Assembly: GCF_037042905.1 (NCBI RefSeq)
Contig: NC_087249.1
Coordinates: 34,115,901-34,179,900, forward strand
DNA: 64,000 nt
Direction of reading: 5' to 3'
Source of the DNA: Lytechinus pictus
Lineage: Eukaryota; Echinodermata; Echinoidea; Temnopleuroida; Toxopneustidae
The notes under the pieces are model-generated. The model was not told where the DNA came from, did not search any database, and worked only from the letters and a program-made list of their open reading frames with translations. Below are positions 39,301-46,242 of this stretch, one piece after another. The translations under genes and the position numbers were made by a program. Position 1 is the stretch's first letter. Every line of letters begins with the position of its first letter.

Positions 39301-42300
39301 GTAATTTCAAAAACTTAACCTTAGGTTAAGATTTGATGTTGACGCCGCCGTCGCCGTCGGAAAAGCGGCGCCTATAGTCTCGCTCTGCTATGCAGGCGAG
39401 ACAAAAACCAATGTTTCATTCAATCATTCAAAGTCTCACTAAAGAAGTTCAATACCAAGATAACAATTACTATGTCCCTAGGAAAGAAATTTGAAACAGG
39501 TATTGTAATGCACAGGACTTTTGCATCATAACAAATGCACAAGGAACTGATTATTAGAAGTTGTTTGAACAAACATGCACATATCTTCTGTATCTATGGT
39601 AGACACTTCATAAACTATGTGTACGCTAATATGCATACAATCCCATTACAAGCTGGTCTTTTCACATTTAACAGGTGAAAGGAATAGTTCATATCTAAAC
39701 AAATTAGTTTTTTAAAAATGTTGAGGTATTTTCTTGATTTTTTTTCAACAAAAAAGGTCAAAATCAAAATCTTCATTCTAAAGAAATAACAGCCACCCAA
39801 CAGCTGACGGACAATAGTAATTGAGTTTGTATCAATCAACAACAGCTGGTAGGCAGTAATGTCTTATCAAAACTGATGTTAAATGGCCTCAACAGAACCT
39901 AAAAGGATTCAAACTGTTACGTGCAAAGATCTTATTTCAAGAAAAACAGTAAATTTTTTATTAGATTTTGATAATGTAGTTGGGTTATGAAGTGAATTAA
40001 TCAATGGTAAAAACAAATTAAAGAAGAGTCAGTCTTGAAAAGGTTTTTCTTGAATAGAAAATGTAAAAAATAATGGAACACAACAATGAAAGTACAAAAT
40101 TTGTATTGTAAGAAAGAATTCAGATAATAATTAGTTCAGTTTTAATAGCTACAGCTTAAAGAGATGCACTTTTGGTACTAATTTGGTGATGCTATCAAAA
40201 ATCAATACGCAGTGCACATATTTTTTTTGCAGAAACTTCATTGTCCCTTGGACCGTAAAATAAGGTCAGATCAAGACTCATTTCAAACTTAACCTTGACT
40301 TGAAGCTTCCGGAGGTAAACTTTATATTGTACTTGTTTGATTTTTTTTTAAATCAAATCTTTTTGTTGCTGGGCTTAACTTGACGTATAAAGGGTTCTTC
40401 AGTAATCACAAGAACAAACTTTGTACTGGATTTTGTGATGCTGTCTCAAATTGTAATTACATTACAAGTACATTGACCTTTTGACTCCTTCAATCAGAAT
40501 ATGCTTCTGATTCTTTCCTACTCTTCAAAGTAAATTATTTTAGGTTTGTCTTCCCCAATTAATTGATTTATAGAAAGCTTAATGGTGAAATGCATCAGAA
40601 TAGCGGCTCATCACTCAGTAATTCTATGTCAAATTCAGGCCTTCAATGTTCACATTTTCAGGCAAGGTCCCTTTTCTATAAATACTATGTACATGTACAT
40701 AGCACAAATTTAAATTGAGGCTAAAACATAGGAATAATAAAAAGGGCACCAAAATATTGAGGCATATTGGGCATTGAGGCTTATTAATCAGGGCATCCAT
40801 GACCTTGAATTGATTTTAAGCACGGGGATTACTTACAGGTTCAAAGTGCTCCTTATTGCGCTCCATAAACCTGATACAGGCTTGGCGGACATCGTTGTGG
40901 AGGGCTTGCGTATGGAACACCTGAGGGATTTCAACAAATAGGCTAGTTATTCCAGAAAAAAGTAAATTGCGTGAACTTCTGACTCCAACACATACCAAAG
41001 AGTTGTGCTGACTAAAGTAAAATGAAATCAAGGTAATGATAACCTTGATGAATTCAGAAATTTTGCAACCGAACTTTTACATTTCATTTCAAATAATGAC
41101 CTCTTTGGACTTTGTGGCTCAAAAATCTCATCAGATCATTGTCAGTCTCTTGTGCATAAATGTACCTACTTGTACATGGGTCAAGTTTGAAGGTGATCCG
41201 TCATATGGTAATATTTGGTTATTACAAGAGCAAGACATTTTCAGATATACATGGCCAATCACCTTTATTCCCAAGACCCAAAATATAATCAACCATCATC
41301 ACTCTAATTTGAATTCATGAAGCAAATAAATTGTATTACAGTTCTGAGAAAGAGATCATTGTAAGATAAGACCTATATTTGACTTTTGAATTTGTGACCC
41401 CCTGAATTGACCCAAAAGTATAATTGGATTCTTCAGTAACATACATGACACATTTAAACCAAATTTAAGTTGATCACTCAACTTAAATTGTTCTTCATTT
41501 ATCACTAATCACTACATCAAACAAGTGTCGCGAAGGCGAGCACATATGCCCTCCCGTAACACAGAAAATGGAGTTATTGGGCAAGCAAGAAAAGTGGAAG
41601 GTGGCAACTTCACTTTTGACCTTCTGACCTCAAAATCAATAAAATTTGTGGGATCTATGCTAGTATCATACACACCAAATTATATGAGCCCAGGTTAAGT
41701 TAAACTAAAGTTATCGCGTTAACAAGGACTTCAGAAGGGTAAGATGACAACATGTCACTGTGACCTTGACCTTTTGACCTCAAAATCAATAGGCTTACTG
41801 GGATCCATGCTAGTATCATAAACACCAAATTATATGAGCCTAGTTTAAGTTAAACTGAAGTTATCACGTTTACAAGGACTACAGAAGGGTAAGATTAAAA
41901 CATGTCACTGTGACCTTGACCTTTTGACCTCAAAATCAATAGGCTTCCTGGGACCCATGCCAGTATCATACACACCGAATTTATATATGAGCGGCCAGGA
42001 ATACAAACTCCAATCAGATAGGCTAAACCATCAATGTGCAAGAAAATTCAATGTGCCAAGTTTGAAGTTTTTTCTAAAATAGTTTTGTGGTTAATATCCC
42101 ATAAATAAGGCATTTCAATGGATTAAACAACATATTTGACCTTGACCAATATCACTCAGTCTCAGATCCAAACACACAACTCCAAGCTAAGTTTGAAGTG
42201 GTTCCTCATGCCCCCCCCAAAAAAAAACAAATGAATTACATATCTTGTAGAGGTAGTTTATTATTTTGTAAAGATTCAGGAATATACATGGACCATTTTT

Positions 42301-43199
42301 CAATCAATAATATTGTTAAACTGCATACCGGTGGGTTCAATTCATCTTTTTCATTCTCTTGTCATTTAAATCTTGAATTTAAAATTAAAGCGCTCTCAAT
42401 CTATCTCACTCAGAATATTTCCTTGAATATTCCTACAAATAATTATATAGATAGAGCTTTGAGGTTCAATACTGTGGTCACATTTTCAGGTGATAGATCA
42501 GGTGCAAGATACTTGACTCAAATCTGTAATTAATCATTACCCCCCCCCCCCCCCCTCAAAAAAAGGACTGGCAAAGTCAAACAAAGGGCGGGCCCGTTTC
42601 AGTTTTTTTAAACAGCAATTTATAAGCACAAATACATAACACATCAGATATATCTAATTAGACTCTACATCAAGTTGATGTAGATCTAAAAAAAAATGTT
42701 TCCACTACCAACTACACTCTAAATTCAACTCTGAAAGTTGACAGGAAAACAACATTCATTCGACTTCAACGCTATACCCAACTGATATCGGTGCGGAAAC
42801 AGCCACATCGGGTATTCCCCCATCTCTACATCGCAAAGATCAGGCAGCGGCAGCGCAGACGGTCAGCGAGCATTAAAACGGGATACCGATACCAACAAAC
42901 ATTTACACCGATATTCCACGGTAGACTCCGGGTAGACTAAATAAAAGAAATGGTCATATGGGGCCGTTCAAAGGGAAAACGTTATATAATAGTTAATACA
43001 CAGGGAAAACATTAATCAACATTAAAATGACATACAAATGACATACAAATGCACAATTATATAAATTTCACAAATTTTTTACCTGTTCTGCAACCGCTCG
43101 AAAAAGGCAAGATCCATCCTTCGCCGTGATTTTCCTCACGAGTCCTTGCGAAGCAAGAAAATCATCAATGGGTTCAAAAGTTTTTATATATCTCGGCAT
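11971..43199 (-). CDS. OTUD4: OTUD4-like OTU-family deubiquitinase, 22 coding exons, complete CDS
   Basis: Seen: 22 exons join in phase to 2880 nt (959 residues plus stop). Exon 1 has [12 protein letters not shown] with Asp28 and Cys31, and exon 6 has NNHYD with His134. The Cys-to-His spacing of 103 matches my recollection of human OTUD4. The OTU domain spans about residues 12-165. A basic linker follows, then YRNVEY and a Tudor-like segment (264-330, PGDKVQ then VEDLGEK). After that come an RGG-like stretch (457-463), a conserved-looking [13 protein letters not shown] (about 499-510), and a Ser/Pro/Gln/Gly/Asn-rich tail with poly-Gln and poly-Gly. Known: vertebrate OTUD4 is a cytosolic deubiquitinase with RNA-binding and MyD88/MAVS-pathway roles, about 1114 residues, so this one is somewhat shorter. 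Start: first ATG after an in-frame TGA at 43227-43229. The weakest junction is the exon 20 acceptor, which was set by phase. Expression and non-coding ends are not visible. Confidence 0.93.
12792..12974 (-). CDS. OTUD4: OTUD4 exon 21
   Basis: 183 nt, 60 full codons, phase 1 on both sides. It encodes [19 protein letters not shown] and continues Asn/Gln/Ser-rich. Acceptor TTCACAG, donor GTTAGT. Confidence 0.9.
13079..13350. mobile_element. MITE with ACACTGTTAAAAA ends (OTUD4 intron)
   Basis: Left end ACACTGTTAAAAAACCC and right end TTTTTAAACAGTGT are inverted copies. The interior is full of short inverted TTTACAG/CTGTAAA motifs, so it can fold extensively. About 272 bp, non-coding. Confidence 0.7.
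13380..13620. repeat. CAT/CAC/CTC trinucleotide-rich simple repeat
   Basis: Imperfect ATC/CAT/CAC/CTC repeats in the intron just 3' of OTUD4 exon 20. They create a spurious plus-strand His/Pro-rich open frame. Confidence 0.85.
13680..13943 (-). CDS. OTUD4: OTUD4 exon 20 (Gln- and Gly-rich)
   Basis: 264 nt in the frame giving [20 protein letters not shown], then a run of eight Gly and a second Gly/Ala-rich block, ending QQDGQVGYE. The donor GTGAGA fits exon 21 exactly. The acceptor (CATCAG at 13944) was chosen because it is the only AG after the upstream in-frame stop that keeps phase with exon 19. The frame stays open to about 13990, so the start is less certain than the rest. Confidence 0.78.
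14142..14397 (-). mobile_element. tRNA-derived SINE, family 1
   Basis: On the minus strand it begins with a tRNA-like head (GGCCCAGTGGATTAG A-box-like; GGTTCGAATCCCAGCC B box). A body shared with the copies at 23102 and 46243 follows (TTGAGTGCAGCA, AGGTAAATGGGTACC), then an A/T-rich tail. Acceptor-stem pairing is lost, so it is not a functional tRNA. Confidence 0.88.
15126..15209 (-). CDS. OTUD4: OTUD4 exon 19
   Basis: 84 nt, 27 full codons, ending one base into a codon (TCAG|GTATGG). It encodes [21 protein letters not shown] second acceptor 6 bp inside the exon would drop two residues without changing frame. Confidence 0.83.
15892..15907. repeat. Poly-G run
   Basis: A homopolymer of about 13 G following CTT. 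Similar G or C runs recur throughout the window (for example near 220, 28150, 42541, 49587 and 56522). Confidence 0.8.
16145..16325 (-). CDS. OTUD4: OTUD4 exon 18 (Ser/Pro-rich)
   Basis: 181 nt, 60 codons plus one base. Ser/Pro-rich, ending [15 protein letters not shown], an aromatic patch reminiscent of the PYPF-type patches in the vertebrate C-terminal half. Donor GTGAGT. Confidence 0.88.
16759..16817 (-). CDS. OTUD4: OTUD4 exon 17
   Basis: 59 nt; two bases plus 19 codons encoding [19 protein letters not shown]. Acceptor CGACAG and donor GTAAGT, with phase agreeing on both sides. Confidence 0.83.
17078..17720. mobile_element. piggyBac-like MITE with TTAA target duplication (copy 1)
   Basis: TTAA at 17078-17081 followed by CCCTAAGAAGAC, and TCTATCTAGGG followed by TTAA at 17717-17720. 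The interior shares long blocks with copy 2 (CGCGCGAATTTTTTTGACCG, TTTCAAGTCTCGCGCAACTT). A C-rich hairpin lies near the right end. Non-coding; lies in an OTUD4 intron. Confidence 0.82.
17893..17961 (-). CDS. OTUD4: OTUD4 exon 16
   Basis: 69 nt, 22 full codons with split codons at both ends. It encodes [20 protein letters not shown]. Accepted on splice sites and phase; no family match claimed for this piece. Confidence 0.83.
18530..19258. mobile_element. piggyBac-like MITE with TTAA target duplication (copy 2)
   Basis: Perfect inverted ends TTAACCCTATCTAGGCC and GGCCTAGATAGGGTTAA, flanked by TTAA as in piggyBac insertions. Each end carries a GGGGGGGCC/GGCCCCCCC hairpin just inside the terminal repeat. 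729 bp, non-coding, close upstream (in gene order) of exon 16. Confidence 0.88.
19298..19427 (-). CDS. OTUD4: OTUD4 exon 15
   Basis: 130 nt, 43 codons plus one base. A polar stretch with [16 protein letters not shown] and an SPSP motif, no known domain. Acceptor GTGCAG, donor GTAAGA. Confidence 0.88.
19958..20120 (-). CDS. OTUD4: OTUD4 exon 14 (RGGRGR and [12 protein letters not shown])
   Basis: 163 nt; one base plus 54 codons. With the split Arg it begins RGGRGRM, an RNA-binding-like RGG patch. It ends [18 protein letters not shown], which resembles the LLYEIQNRDEQAFPALS block of vertebrate OTUD4. Donor GTAAGT. Confidence 0.93.
20741..20854 (-). CDS. OTUD4: OTUD4 exon 13 (basic, Pro/Gly-rich)
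   Basis: 114 nt. Phase on both sides requires the acceptor CCTGTAG at 20855 and the donor GTCAGA just below 20741. It encodes [12 protein letters not shown] and then [16 protein letters not shown] near-copy of the acceptor sequence lies about 80 bp upstream but leads into a stop. Confidence 0.82.
21410..21590 (-). CDS. OTUD4: OTUD4 exon 12 (disordered middle region)
   Basis: 181 nt, 59 full codons with a split codon at each end. The sequence is Pro/Gly/Lys-rich with no recognisable domain and ends KSPSPYR. Donor GTAAGT and acceptor TTCACAG are both strong. Confidence 0.9.
22221..22357 (-). CDS. OTUD4: OTUD4 exon 11 (end of Tudor-like segment)
   Basis: 137 nt; one base completes Lys313, then 45 codons plus one base. 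It encodes [19 protein letters not shown], matching the SKNLKAPPPESWNTVSG block. The rest is polar. Confidence 0.94.
22929..23029 (-). CDS. OTUD4: OTUD4 exon 10 (Tudor-like segment)
   Basis: 101 nt, 33 codons plus two bases. It encodes [20 protein letters not shown] and then FVEDLGE, the beta-rich Tudor-like core. Donor GTGAGT. Confidence 0.95.
23102..23355 (+). mobile_element. tRNA-derived SINE, family 1
   Basis: The head GGGGGTGTCGTGGTCTAGAC resembles an A box, with GGTTCGATTCCCAGCCATGG as B box. The shared body and the ending TGGATATGTGCACTATATA match the copies at 14142 and 46243 (which are in opposite orientation). Confidence 0.88.
23589..26536. mobile_element. 2.9-kb DNA transposon-like element with 8-bp target duplication
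   Basis: The ends TAAACCTGAGTC and GACTCAGGCTTA are imperfect inverted repeats that continue for about 50 bp (ATCGATT, CGGTGTTCGA). The 8-bp ATATAGAC flanks both sides (23581-23588, 26537-26544). It contains a nested element (23922-24661) and three diverged direct repeats (near 24850, 25325 and 26260). No transposase frame was found, so it is non-autonomous or decayed. The 8-bp duplication fits hAT-type superfamilies. Confidence 0.85.
23922..24661. mobile_element. hAT-like MITE nested inside the 2.9-kb element
   Basis: The ends AGGGACAGTGATTTTCCG and CGGAAAATCACTGTCCCT are perfect inverted repeats. A perfect 8-bp duplication ACATGAAT lies at 23914-23921 and 24662-24669. TTCCGTTTC is repeated several times near each end, as in hAT subterminal motifs. 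740 bp, non-coding. Confidence 0.93.
26699..26763 (-). CDS. OTUD4: OTUD4 exon 9 (start of Tudor-like segment)
   Basis: 65 nt; two bases complete Glu258, then 21 codons. It encodes [17 protein letters not shown], which aligns with the DYSIAAGLQYEVGDKCQV block of vertebrate OTUD4. Donor GTAAGG. Confidence 0.94.
27480..27615 (-). CDS. OTUD4: OTUD4 exon 8 (basic linker, YRNVEY)
   Basis: 136 nt, 45 codons plus one base. It encodes [20 protein letters not shown], matching the KVLKSLNPAVYRNVEYEIW block of vertebrate OTUD4, which makes the orthology call specific. Confidence 0.95.
28100..28172. repeat. TA microsatellite followed by T and G runs
   Basis: An (AT)n tract runs into a T run and then a G run. 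Simple sequence with no gene content. Confidence 0.8.
28181..28531. mobile_element. TTAA-flanked MITE (TTAACCCCA ends)
   Basis: TTAACCCCA at 28181 and TGGGGTTAA ending at 28531 are inverted, with TTAA at both outer edges. About 351 bp, non-coding, between exons 7 and 8 of OTUD4. A third piggyBac-style end type in this gene. Confidence 0.65.
28661..28842 (-). CDS. OTUD4: OTUD4 exon 7 (end of OTU domain and linker)
   Basis: 182 nt; two bases complete a Ser codon, then 60 codons. It encodes [20 protein letters not shown] at the end of the OTU fold, followed by a hydrophilic linker. Its 5' end recurs twice upstream in the intron as broken copies (see 28876 and 29421). Confidence 0.93.
28876..28933 (-). 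pseudogene. Partial copy of OTUD4 exon 7 (5' end), relic 1
   Basis: The first roughly 40 coding bases of exon 7 and its acceptor recur here with a few changes. The acceptor lost two bases (ATGATAG in place of ATGATACAG) but still ends in AG. Read in the exon frame it stays open for [13 protein letters not shown] before a TAA. Same orientation as the real exon, about 70 bp upstream in gene order. Confidence 0.8.
28950..29102. mobile_element. Palindromic (foldback) element, intact copy
   Basis: Arms of about 60 bp (28951-29012 and 29026-29102) containing GTGCAATGGACAGAATACTT and its inverse are separated by a short loop. The same palindrome occurs at 30046-30423, where the loop is interrupted by a SINE. 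It could form a long hairpin in DNA or RNA. Confidence 0.88.
29109..29415. mobile_element. MITE with TTATATGACAC ends, copy 1
   Basis: TTATATGACACTTA at the left and an imperfect inverse (AAGTGTCATAAAA) at the right. The interior (TGCGCGTGCAATGGACAAA, GGTTGATGACGT) is shared with 30427-30712. Both copies directly follow a copy of the palindromic element, so the two parts probably move as one composite. Confidence 0.8.
29421..29484 (-). pseudogene. Partial copy of OTUD4 exon 7 (5' end), relic 2
   Basis: A second decayed copy of the start of exon 7. The acceptor CTATGATACAG is intact, but two bases are missing just after it, which puts a stop in the exon frame. It lies immediately beyond the inserted palindrome-MITE pair, as if the insertion split a tandem duplication. 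Confidence 0.78.
29802..29883 (-). CDS. OTUD4: OTUD4 exon 6 (catalytic His, NNHYD)
   Basis: 82 nt, 27 codons plus one base. It encodes [19 protein letters not shown], with the catalytic-triad His at residue 134. Acceptor TTCTAG, donor GTAAGT. Confidence 0.95.
30046..30423. mobile_element. Palindromic element, second copy, interrupted by a SINE
   Basis: Left arm 30046-30117 and right arm 30352-30423 are inverted copies of each other and match 28950-29102. The roughly 230 bp between them is a tRNA-derived SINE rather than the short loop of copy 1. Confidence 0.87.
30129..30350 (-). mobile_element. tRNA-derived SINE, family 2
   Basis: The minus-strand head GGCGCGATAGCTCAGTCGGT and the B box GGGTTCGATTCCC look like a tRNA. 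The anticodon, T-stem and acceptor pairings fail when folded by hand, and a non-tRNA body follows (AGTGCCCTTTGGTAAGGCAT). Different from SINE family 1. Confidence 0.82.
30427..30712. mobile_element. MITE with TTATATGACACCTA ends, copy 2
   Basis: TTATATGACACCTA (left) and TAGGTGTCATATAA (right) are perfect 14-bp inverted repeats. The interior matches 29109-29415. Its right end abuts the 163-bp-unit element. Confidence 0.88.
30715..32187. mobile_element. 163-bp-unit element A, bearing DR1 motifs (OTUD4 intron)
   Basis: It starts AACAAGTGGAACGCCTCTGG and ends with a GCCGCC-rich hairpin and ATGCAGGCGAGACAAAAAC. TCTCGCCTGCAT near the left end is inverted at the right end. Between them are about seven tandem units; the anchor GAAACTC occurs at 31021, 31184, 31347, 31504, 31667, 31830 and 31993. 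Exact TGACCTTTGACCT occurs at 31640 and 31803. Non-coding. Confidence 0.9.
32534..32938. mobile_element. MITE with GGACAAGTCCACCCCA ends
   Basis: Left end AAGGACAAGTCCACCCCAAC and right end inverse AAAGGTCAAGTCTACCCCAG. About 405 bp, non-coding, sharing an internal block with 2190-2745. Confidence 0.7.
34374..34446 (-). CDS. OTUD4: OTUD4 exon 5 (OTU core RDFIIYQDP)
   Basis: 73 nt; the first base completes the Lys codon of exon 4, and 24 codons follow. It encodes [20 protein letters not shown] and then YPNK, with donor GTAGGT at phase 0. Confidence 0.95.
35264..35318. repeat. 27-bp tandem duplication
   Basis: TTGAAAGCATTCAAGATTCA and the following AGATTGA occur twice in a row. A short local duplication in an OTUD4 intron. 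Confidence 0.8.
35713..35759 (-). CDS. OTUD4: OTUD4 exon 4 (OTU core [12 protein letters not shown])
   Basis: 47 nt, begins at phase 0 and ends two bases into a Lys codon (AA|GTAAGA). It encodes [15 protein letters not shown], the most conserved OTU core segment of OTUD4. Confidence 0.95.
36300..37105. repeat. Tandem array of three units of about 265 bp abutting OTUD4 exon 3
   Basis: The anchor GCAACAAGAATTACAAGG recurs at 36319, 36590 and 36853 (spacing 271 and 263 bp), with long shared blocks (AGAGGGTGCAGGGAGCTCCA, TTAGATCAGAAGAATCATTT). The array ends about 25 bp from the exon 3 donor. Units 2 and 3 are nearly identical, so the array is young. Confidence 0.92.
37130..37180 (-). CDS. OTUD4: OTUD4 exon 3 (OTU domain micro-exon)
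   Basis: 17 codons, phase 0 at both ends (TTTCAG| and |GTAATA). It encodes [17 protein letters not shown], which aligns with the FIEGSFEEYL region of vertebrate OTUD4. Too short to appear as an open reading frame on its own. Confidence 0.93.
37573..39408. mobile_element. 163-bp-unit element B, bearing DR1 motifs (OTUD4 intron)
   Basis: Same ends as element A, with nine units (GAAACTC anchors at 37880, 38044, 38207, 38370, 38533, 38696, 38859, 39022 and 39214; the last spacing is 192). Exact TGACCTTTGACCT at 37853, 38343, 38506, 38669, 38832, 38995 and 39187. The middle units are almost identical to one another, indicating recent unit amplification. Confidence 0.92.
40837..40920 (-). CDS. OTUD4: OTUD4 exon 2 (OTU domain)
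   Basis: 28 codons, phase 0 at both ends, acceptor CCCTCAG and donor GTAAGT. It encodes [15 protein letters not shown] and then [11 protein letters not shown], the OTU helix that follows the catalytic loop. Confidence 0.95.
41520..42000. repeat. 150-bp tandem repeat with TGACCTTGACCTTTTGACCT
   Basis: About three units; the anchor CAAAATCAAT occurs at 41631, 41781 and 41931. The units carry TGACCTTGACCTTTTGACCT, another cluster of TGACCT half-sites, but differ otherwise from the 163-bp family. It begins after GTGTCGCGAAGGCGAGCACA. Lies in OTUD4 intron 1. Confidence 0.82.
43083..43199 (-). CDS. OTUD4: OTUD4 exon 1 (start codon, OTU catalytic Asp and Cys)
   Basis: 39 codons, phase 0 at the donor (CAG|GTAA). 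It encodes [15 protein letters not shown] and then [13 protein letters not shown], the OTU catalytic Asp28/Cys31 loop. An in-frame stop ten codons upstream of the ATG supports this start. Confidence 0.95.
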
Positions 43200-43660
43200 T
43201 ATGCGAAATTTATGCGAATAAAGAAGTCAAAATAATCAAAATTTGATCCTGCTTTGGATTCCTAAAAATATATATCAAATAAATGAAAATTAATGCAGAA
43301 ATGACGAGGCCATGCGGTCTGCCTCCCTTACGTGCCTCGTTCTCTCGGGGAAAATACATGCGCAACAAAGTTCACCAGCGCTGCATGCATGCGTAGCTAG
43401 CGCGCTGATAAAGGTCTTCGAGCGAGCAGGCTGTCATCGCCGCGCCCCAAGCTCCGGGGCATTAACTTTGCAGCTTGCGATCGCTTGCTGGGCCATTAGC
43501 ATCGAGCCCCCTGGCGCTGGCCCTGTTTACATTTTGCTATCGTGCGTGATTCCTTTTTGCACGTGTAGTATTGTTTATGTTTACGGTATGTGTAAGTGGC
43601 CACTAGCCAGAACAGGAGAGCATCCCGCCCGAGAGCATCTGACAAGTTGTCGAATATGAC
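43200..43660 (-). promoter_or_regulatory. Probable OTUD4 promoter / 5' UTR region
   Basis: Immediately upstream of the OTUD4 start the DNA changes from AT-rich to a CpG-rich block (about 43290-43620), which contains a GCGATCGC-type site near 43478 and an E-box CACGTG at 43560-43565. Position and composition suggest a promoter. The transcription start cannot be placed, and no clear TATA box was seen. The plus-strand open frame across this block looks like a by-product of its GC content. Confidence 0.5.
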
Positions 43661-43859
43661 AACTTTTCTTGATTTTGATTGGATACATTGAGAAGCAGAA
43701 GGATCCGACCCCGGGATCCGACAATTACTATGGAAACTAAAAAAAAAAAAAAAAACGTTGTCGGGTAAAACTTCACCAGAAAACGTCCGCCAGGGAGACA
43801 GGTCCCGAACCACTCCACAGCCTCTAGCAAAACTATTTTACTTTTTTAAGTGGACTATC

Positions 43860-44400
43860 ACCGGCGCGGGGGGGGGGCACATGCCTTCCAAAATTCCCCT
43901 TAGGGAAAAAATGCCCTTTTATCAAAATGAAATATGCCTTTTTTCAAAATGACAAACCCTTTTTGAAGTAAAACCTAATACACTTTAAGTTAGAAAATCA
44001 CAAAATTTTTGGCTCGGGCTTCGCGCTCGCATCAATTATTTACTAAGGTACTCATCCTCTTCAATAATACGAAAATGCTTAGAATGTCCAGGTTGGAATA
44101 TCAAACACTTTTGGCTCGCGTTTCGCTCTATAACATCAATTATTGTTAAAGTACTGGTTTTATTTCTGGTTACAAAAGTTCTTAGAACTTCCAGTTGTCA
44201 GGTTGAAATATCACAAATTTTCAGCTCGCACTTCGCGCTCGCGTTAATTCTTTACTAAGATACACATCTTTTTCATGATAACCAAAATTGCTCGGAATGT
44301 TTAATTTTCATGTCTTTTTAATGTCCAAAAGTTTGAGCTTGCGATTTGCGCTCGCAACATCTCCAAAGGATTTCTTTAAACAGTAATTAGCGCCATAATA
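43860..44400 (-). repeat. GCGAGC satellite array, inverted orientation
   Basis: Four units of about 105 bp, each with a GCTCGCGCTTCGCGCTCGC-like core (near 44012, 44113, 44224 and 44337), reverse complement of the arrays at 45255 and 48540. Preceded by a G-rich stretch. Confidence 0.82.
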
Positions 44401-45254
44401 ATAAAAAAAAAGCTCTCTCACGGAAAAACAATGCCTAAATATATATCTTATCAATCAGAAATCACTTCAAAAAGGCTTTGCTCAATTTAATTACTATAAA
44501 AACACACAATTCCTTTACGCAGATGATAATCTGAACTAGTCGATCTTGAATTGGTAAAATATATAGTTTATTTTTCAACGTTTTCATTTCATTTCCAGCA
44601 GTCAAAGGAAACAATAAACAAACTTATGGCATCGAAACAATTGAGAGTAATAGCACATGGCATACAGATGGGGGCCTGCCTCCCCCAGCAAAAATATAAA
44701 TTAATAAATAAATACATTCCACGACCAAAGAAAAATGACAGGAAAAGGTAAGATGAAAAGCTATTTTCTGAATATTTTGCCAAAATCTATCATAAAACTA
44801 GATTGTCATTTTAAACAAGTAGGGGAAGGAGGGGGTAAGTTGAGCCACGACCCCCAGGCCAATAATGAATGAGTCAGACATTGTGGTGGTGTCATGTATT
44901 GATGACCCATTACATAACCCATTACCCCACCAAACTGTTTTACACTTTGAAACAAAAAGTACTTTTTTAGATGGAAAAATACAGATTTCATCCAAAAAAG
45001 TAAAACAGGGTTTGAAATAGATCAGTGCTTTTTACCCACACATGTCTTTAAACATAATAAAGAAATAAAGAACAATCAGGGGCGGATCCAGCCTTCGCCA
45101 ATTGGGGGGCGGAATTTTTTTCAGCCACATTTTCCCCGATCTGCCGTTCGAAGTTGATTTTTGTTTGTTTCTTTGAAGAGGTAGTCCTAATAGTCACTTC
45201 TAAGCTTTATTCTTACAAATCAACATAAATATATAATAATCGCATAAGCCTTAT

Positions 45255-46160
45255 TTAAATAGTGCGAGCGCGAAGCGCGAGCTATTCTTTTTTGCGCACT
45301 TTGTCCTAAAATTTAAACAATCTGGGCAATGTTTAAACGAGATGTGTATCCAAAAAAAAATTACTGCGAACGCGAAGCGCGAGCAGAAATTTTTAATATA
45401 CGTTTTGATCTGATAAAAAAAGATATGTTAACGACTGCTTGCAGTTAGCCATGAAGACGTTACATATTTCAACAGTCAAATAATGCGAGCGCGAAGCGCG
45501 AGCTGAAAATTTTGACATTTCTACCTTAAGAATTGAAATTCTACGCACTTTTTGTAATCGTGAAAAGGATAAGTACATAACTAATCTATTGATGCGAGTG
45601 CGAAGAGCGAGCGGAATATATGAGATTTACACCTAATAATTTGACACTATTCATGTTTTGTAAATCATGAAAAGGATGAGTAAGTGGAAATCTTCCTACA
45701 TTAATAATGCGAGTGCAAAGTGCATGCAGAAAATTGTTGATATTGTGATCTGAAACTGGATAATGATTTAAATAGAGAACAAGCTGCGTATCTGAATAAA
45801 CATGCGTGTTTCAGATTTTCGACTATAGAAGCTGGGCATTCTAAATATCTTTTTATCATGAAAATCGATAAAGCGAGCGCGAAGCGCGAGCTTAAAATAT
45901 TTGATATTCCGATCTGAAAAAAGGTCGATTTTAGCTCTGTATTTCAACCACTTTGAAGGAAAATTGTGAGGTGGGTATGGACATGATTGATTATGTCATC
46001 ATATGAAAATGACTATCTTCCTATTTCTCTTGCTAAGCGCGAGATAAAACATTTTGACAATCTGACCTGAATAGGGATATTTTGATAACTTTATGGAATA
46101 CAGAAAAATAATAGGAACGTGATAAATCAAATTTTGCGAGCGCGCGGCGCGAGCAGAAAA
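45255..46160 (+). repeat. GCGAGC satellite array within the hAT-like element
   Basis: Roughly 105-125-bp units, each with a core like GCGAGCGCGAAGCGCGAGC (near 45264, 45369, 45485, 45595, 45708, 45871 and 46136) joined by variable AT-rich sequence that repeats phrases such as AAATTTTGA and CATGAAAA. Confidence 0.88.
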
Positions 46161-46242
46161 TGTTAATGAGCATAAATGTTCAGACCATAAAACCGAAATT
46201 TTTACTGAGCACTTTTTAAAAATCAATTTGTAAATCAAACAA

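Noticed and set aside
43312..43659. 115-codon plus-strand frame upstream of OTUD4
   Set aside because: Lies in the CpG-rich promoter block and has no recognisable family or splice context.
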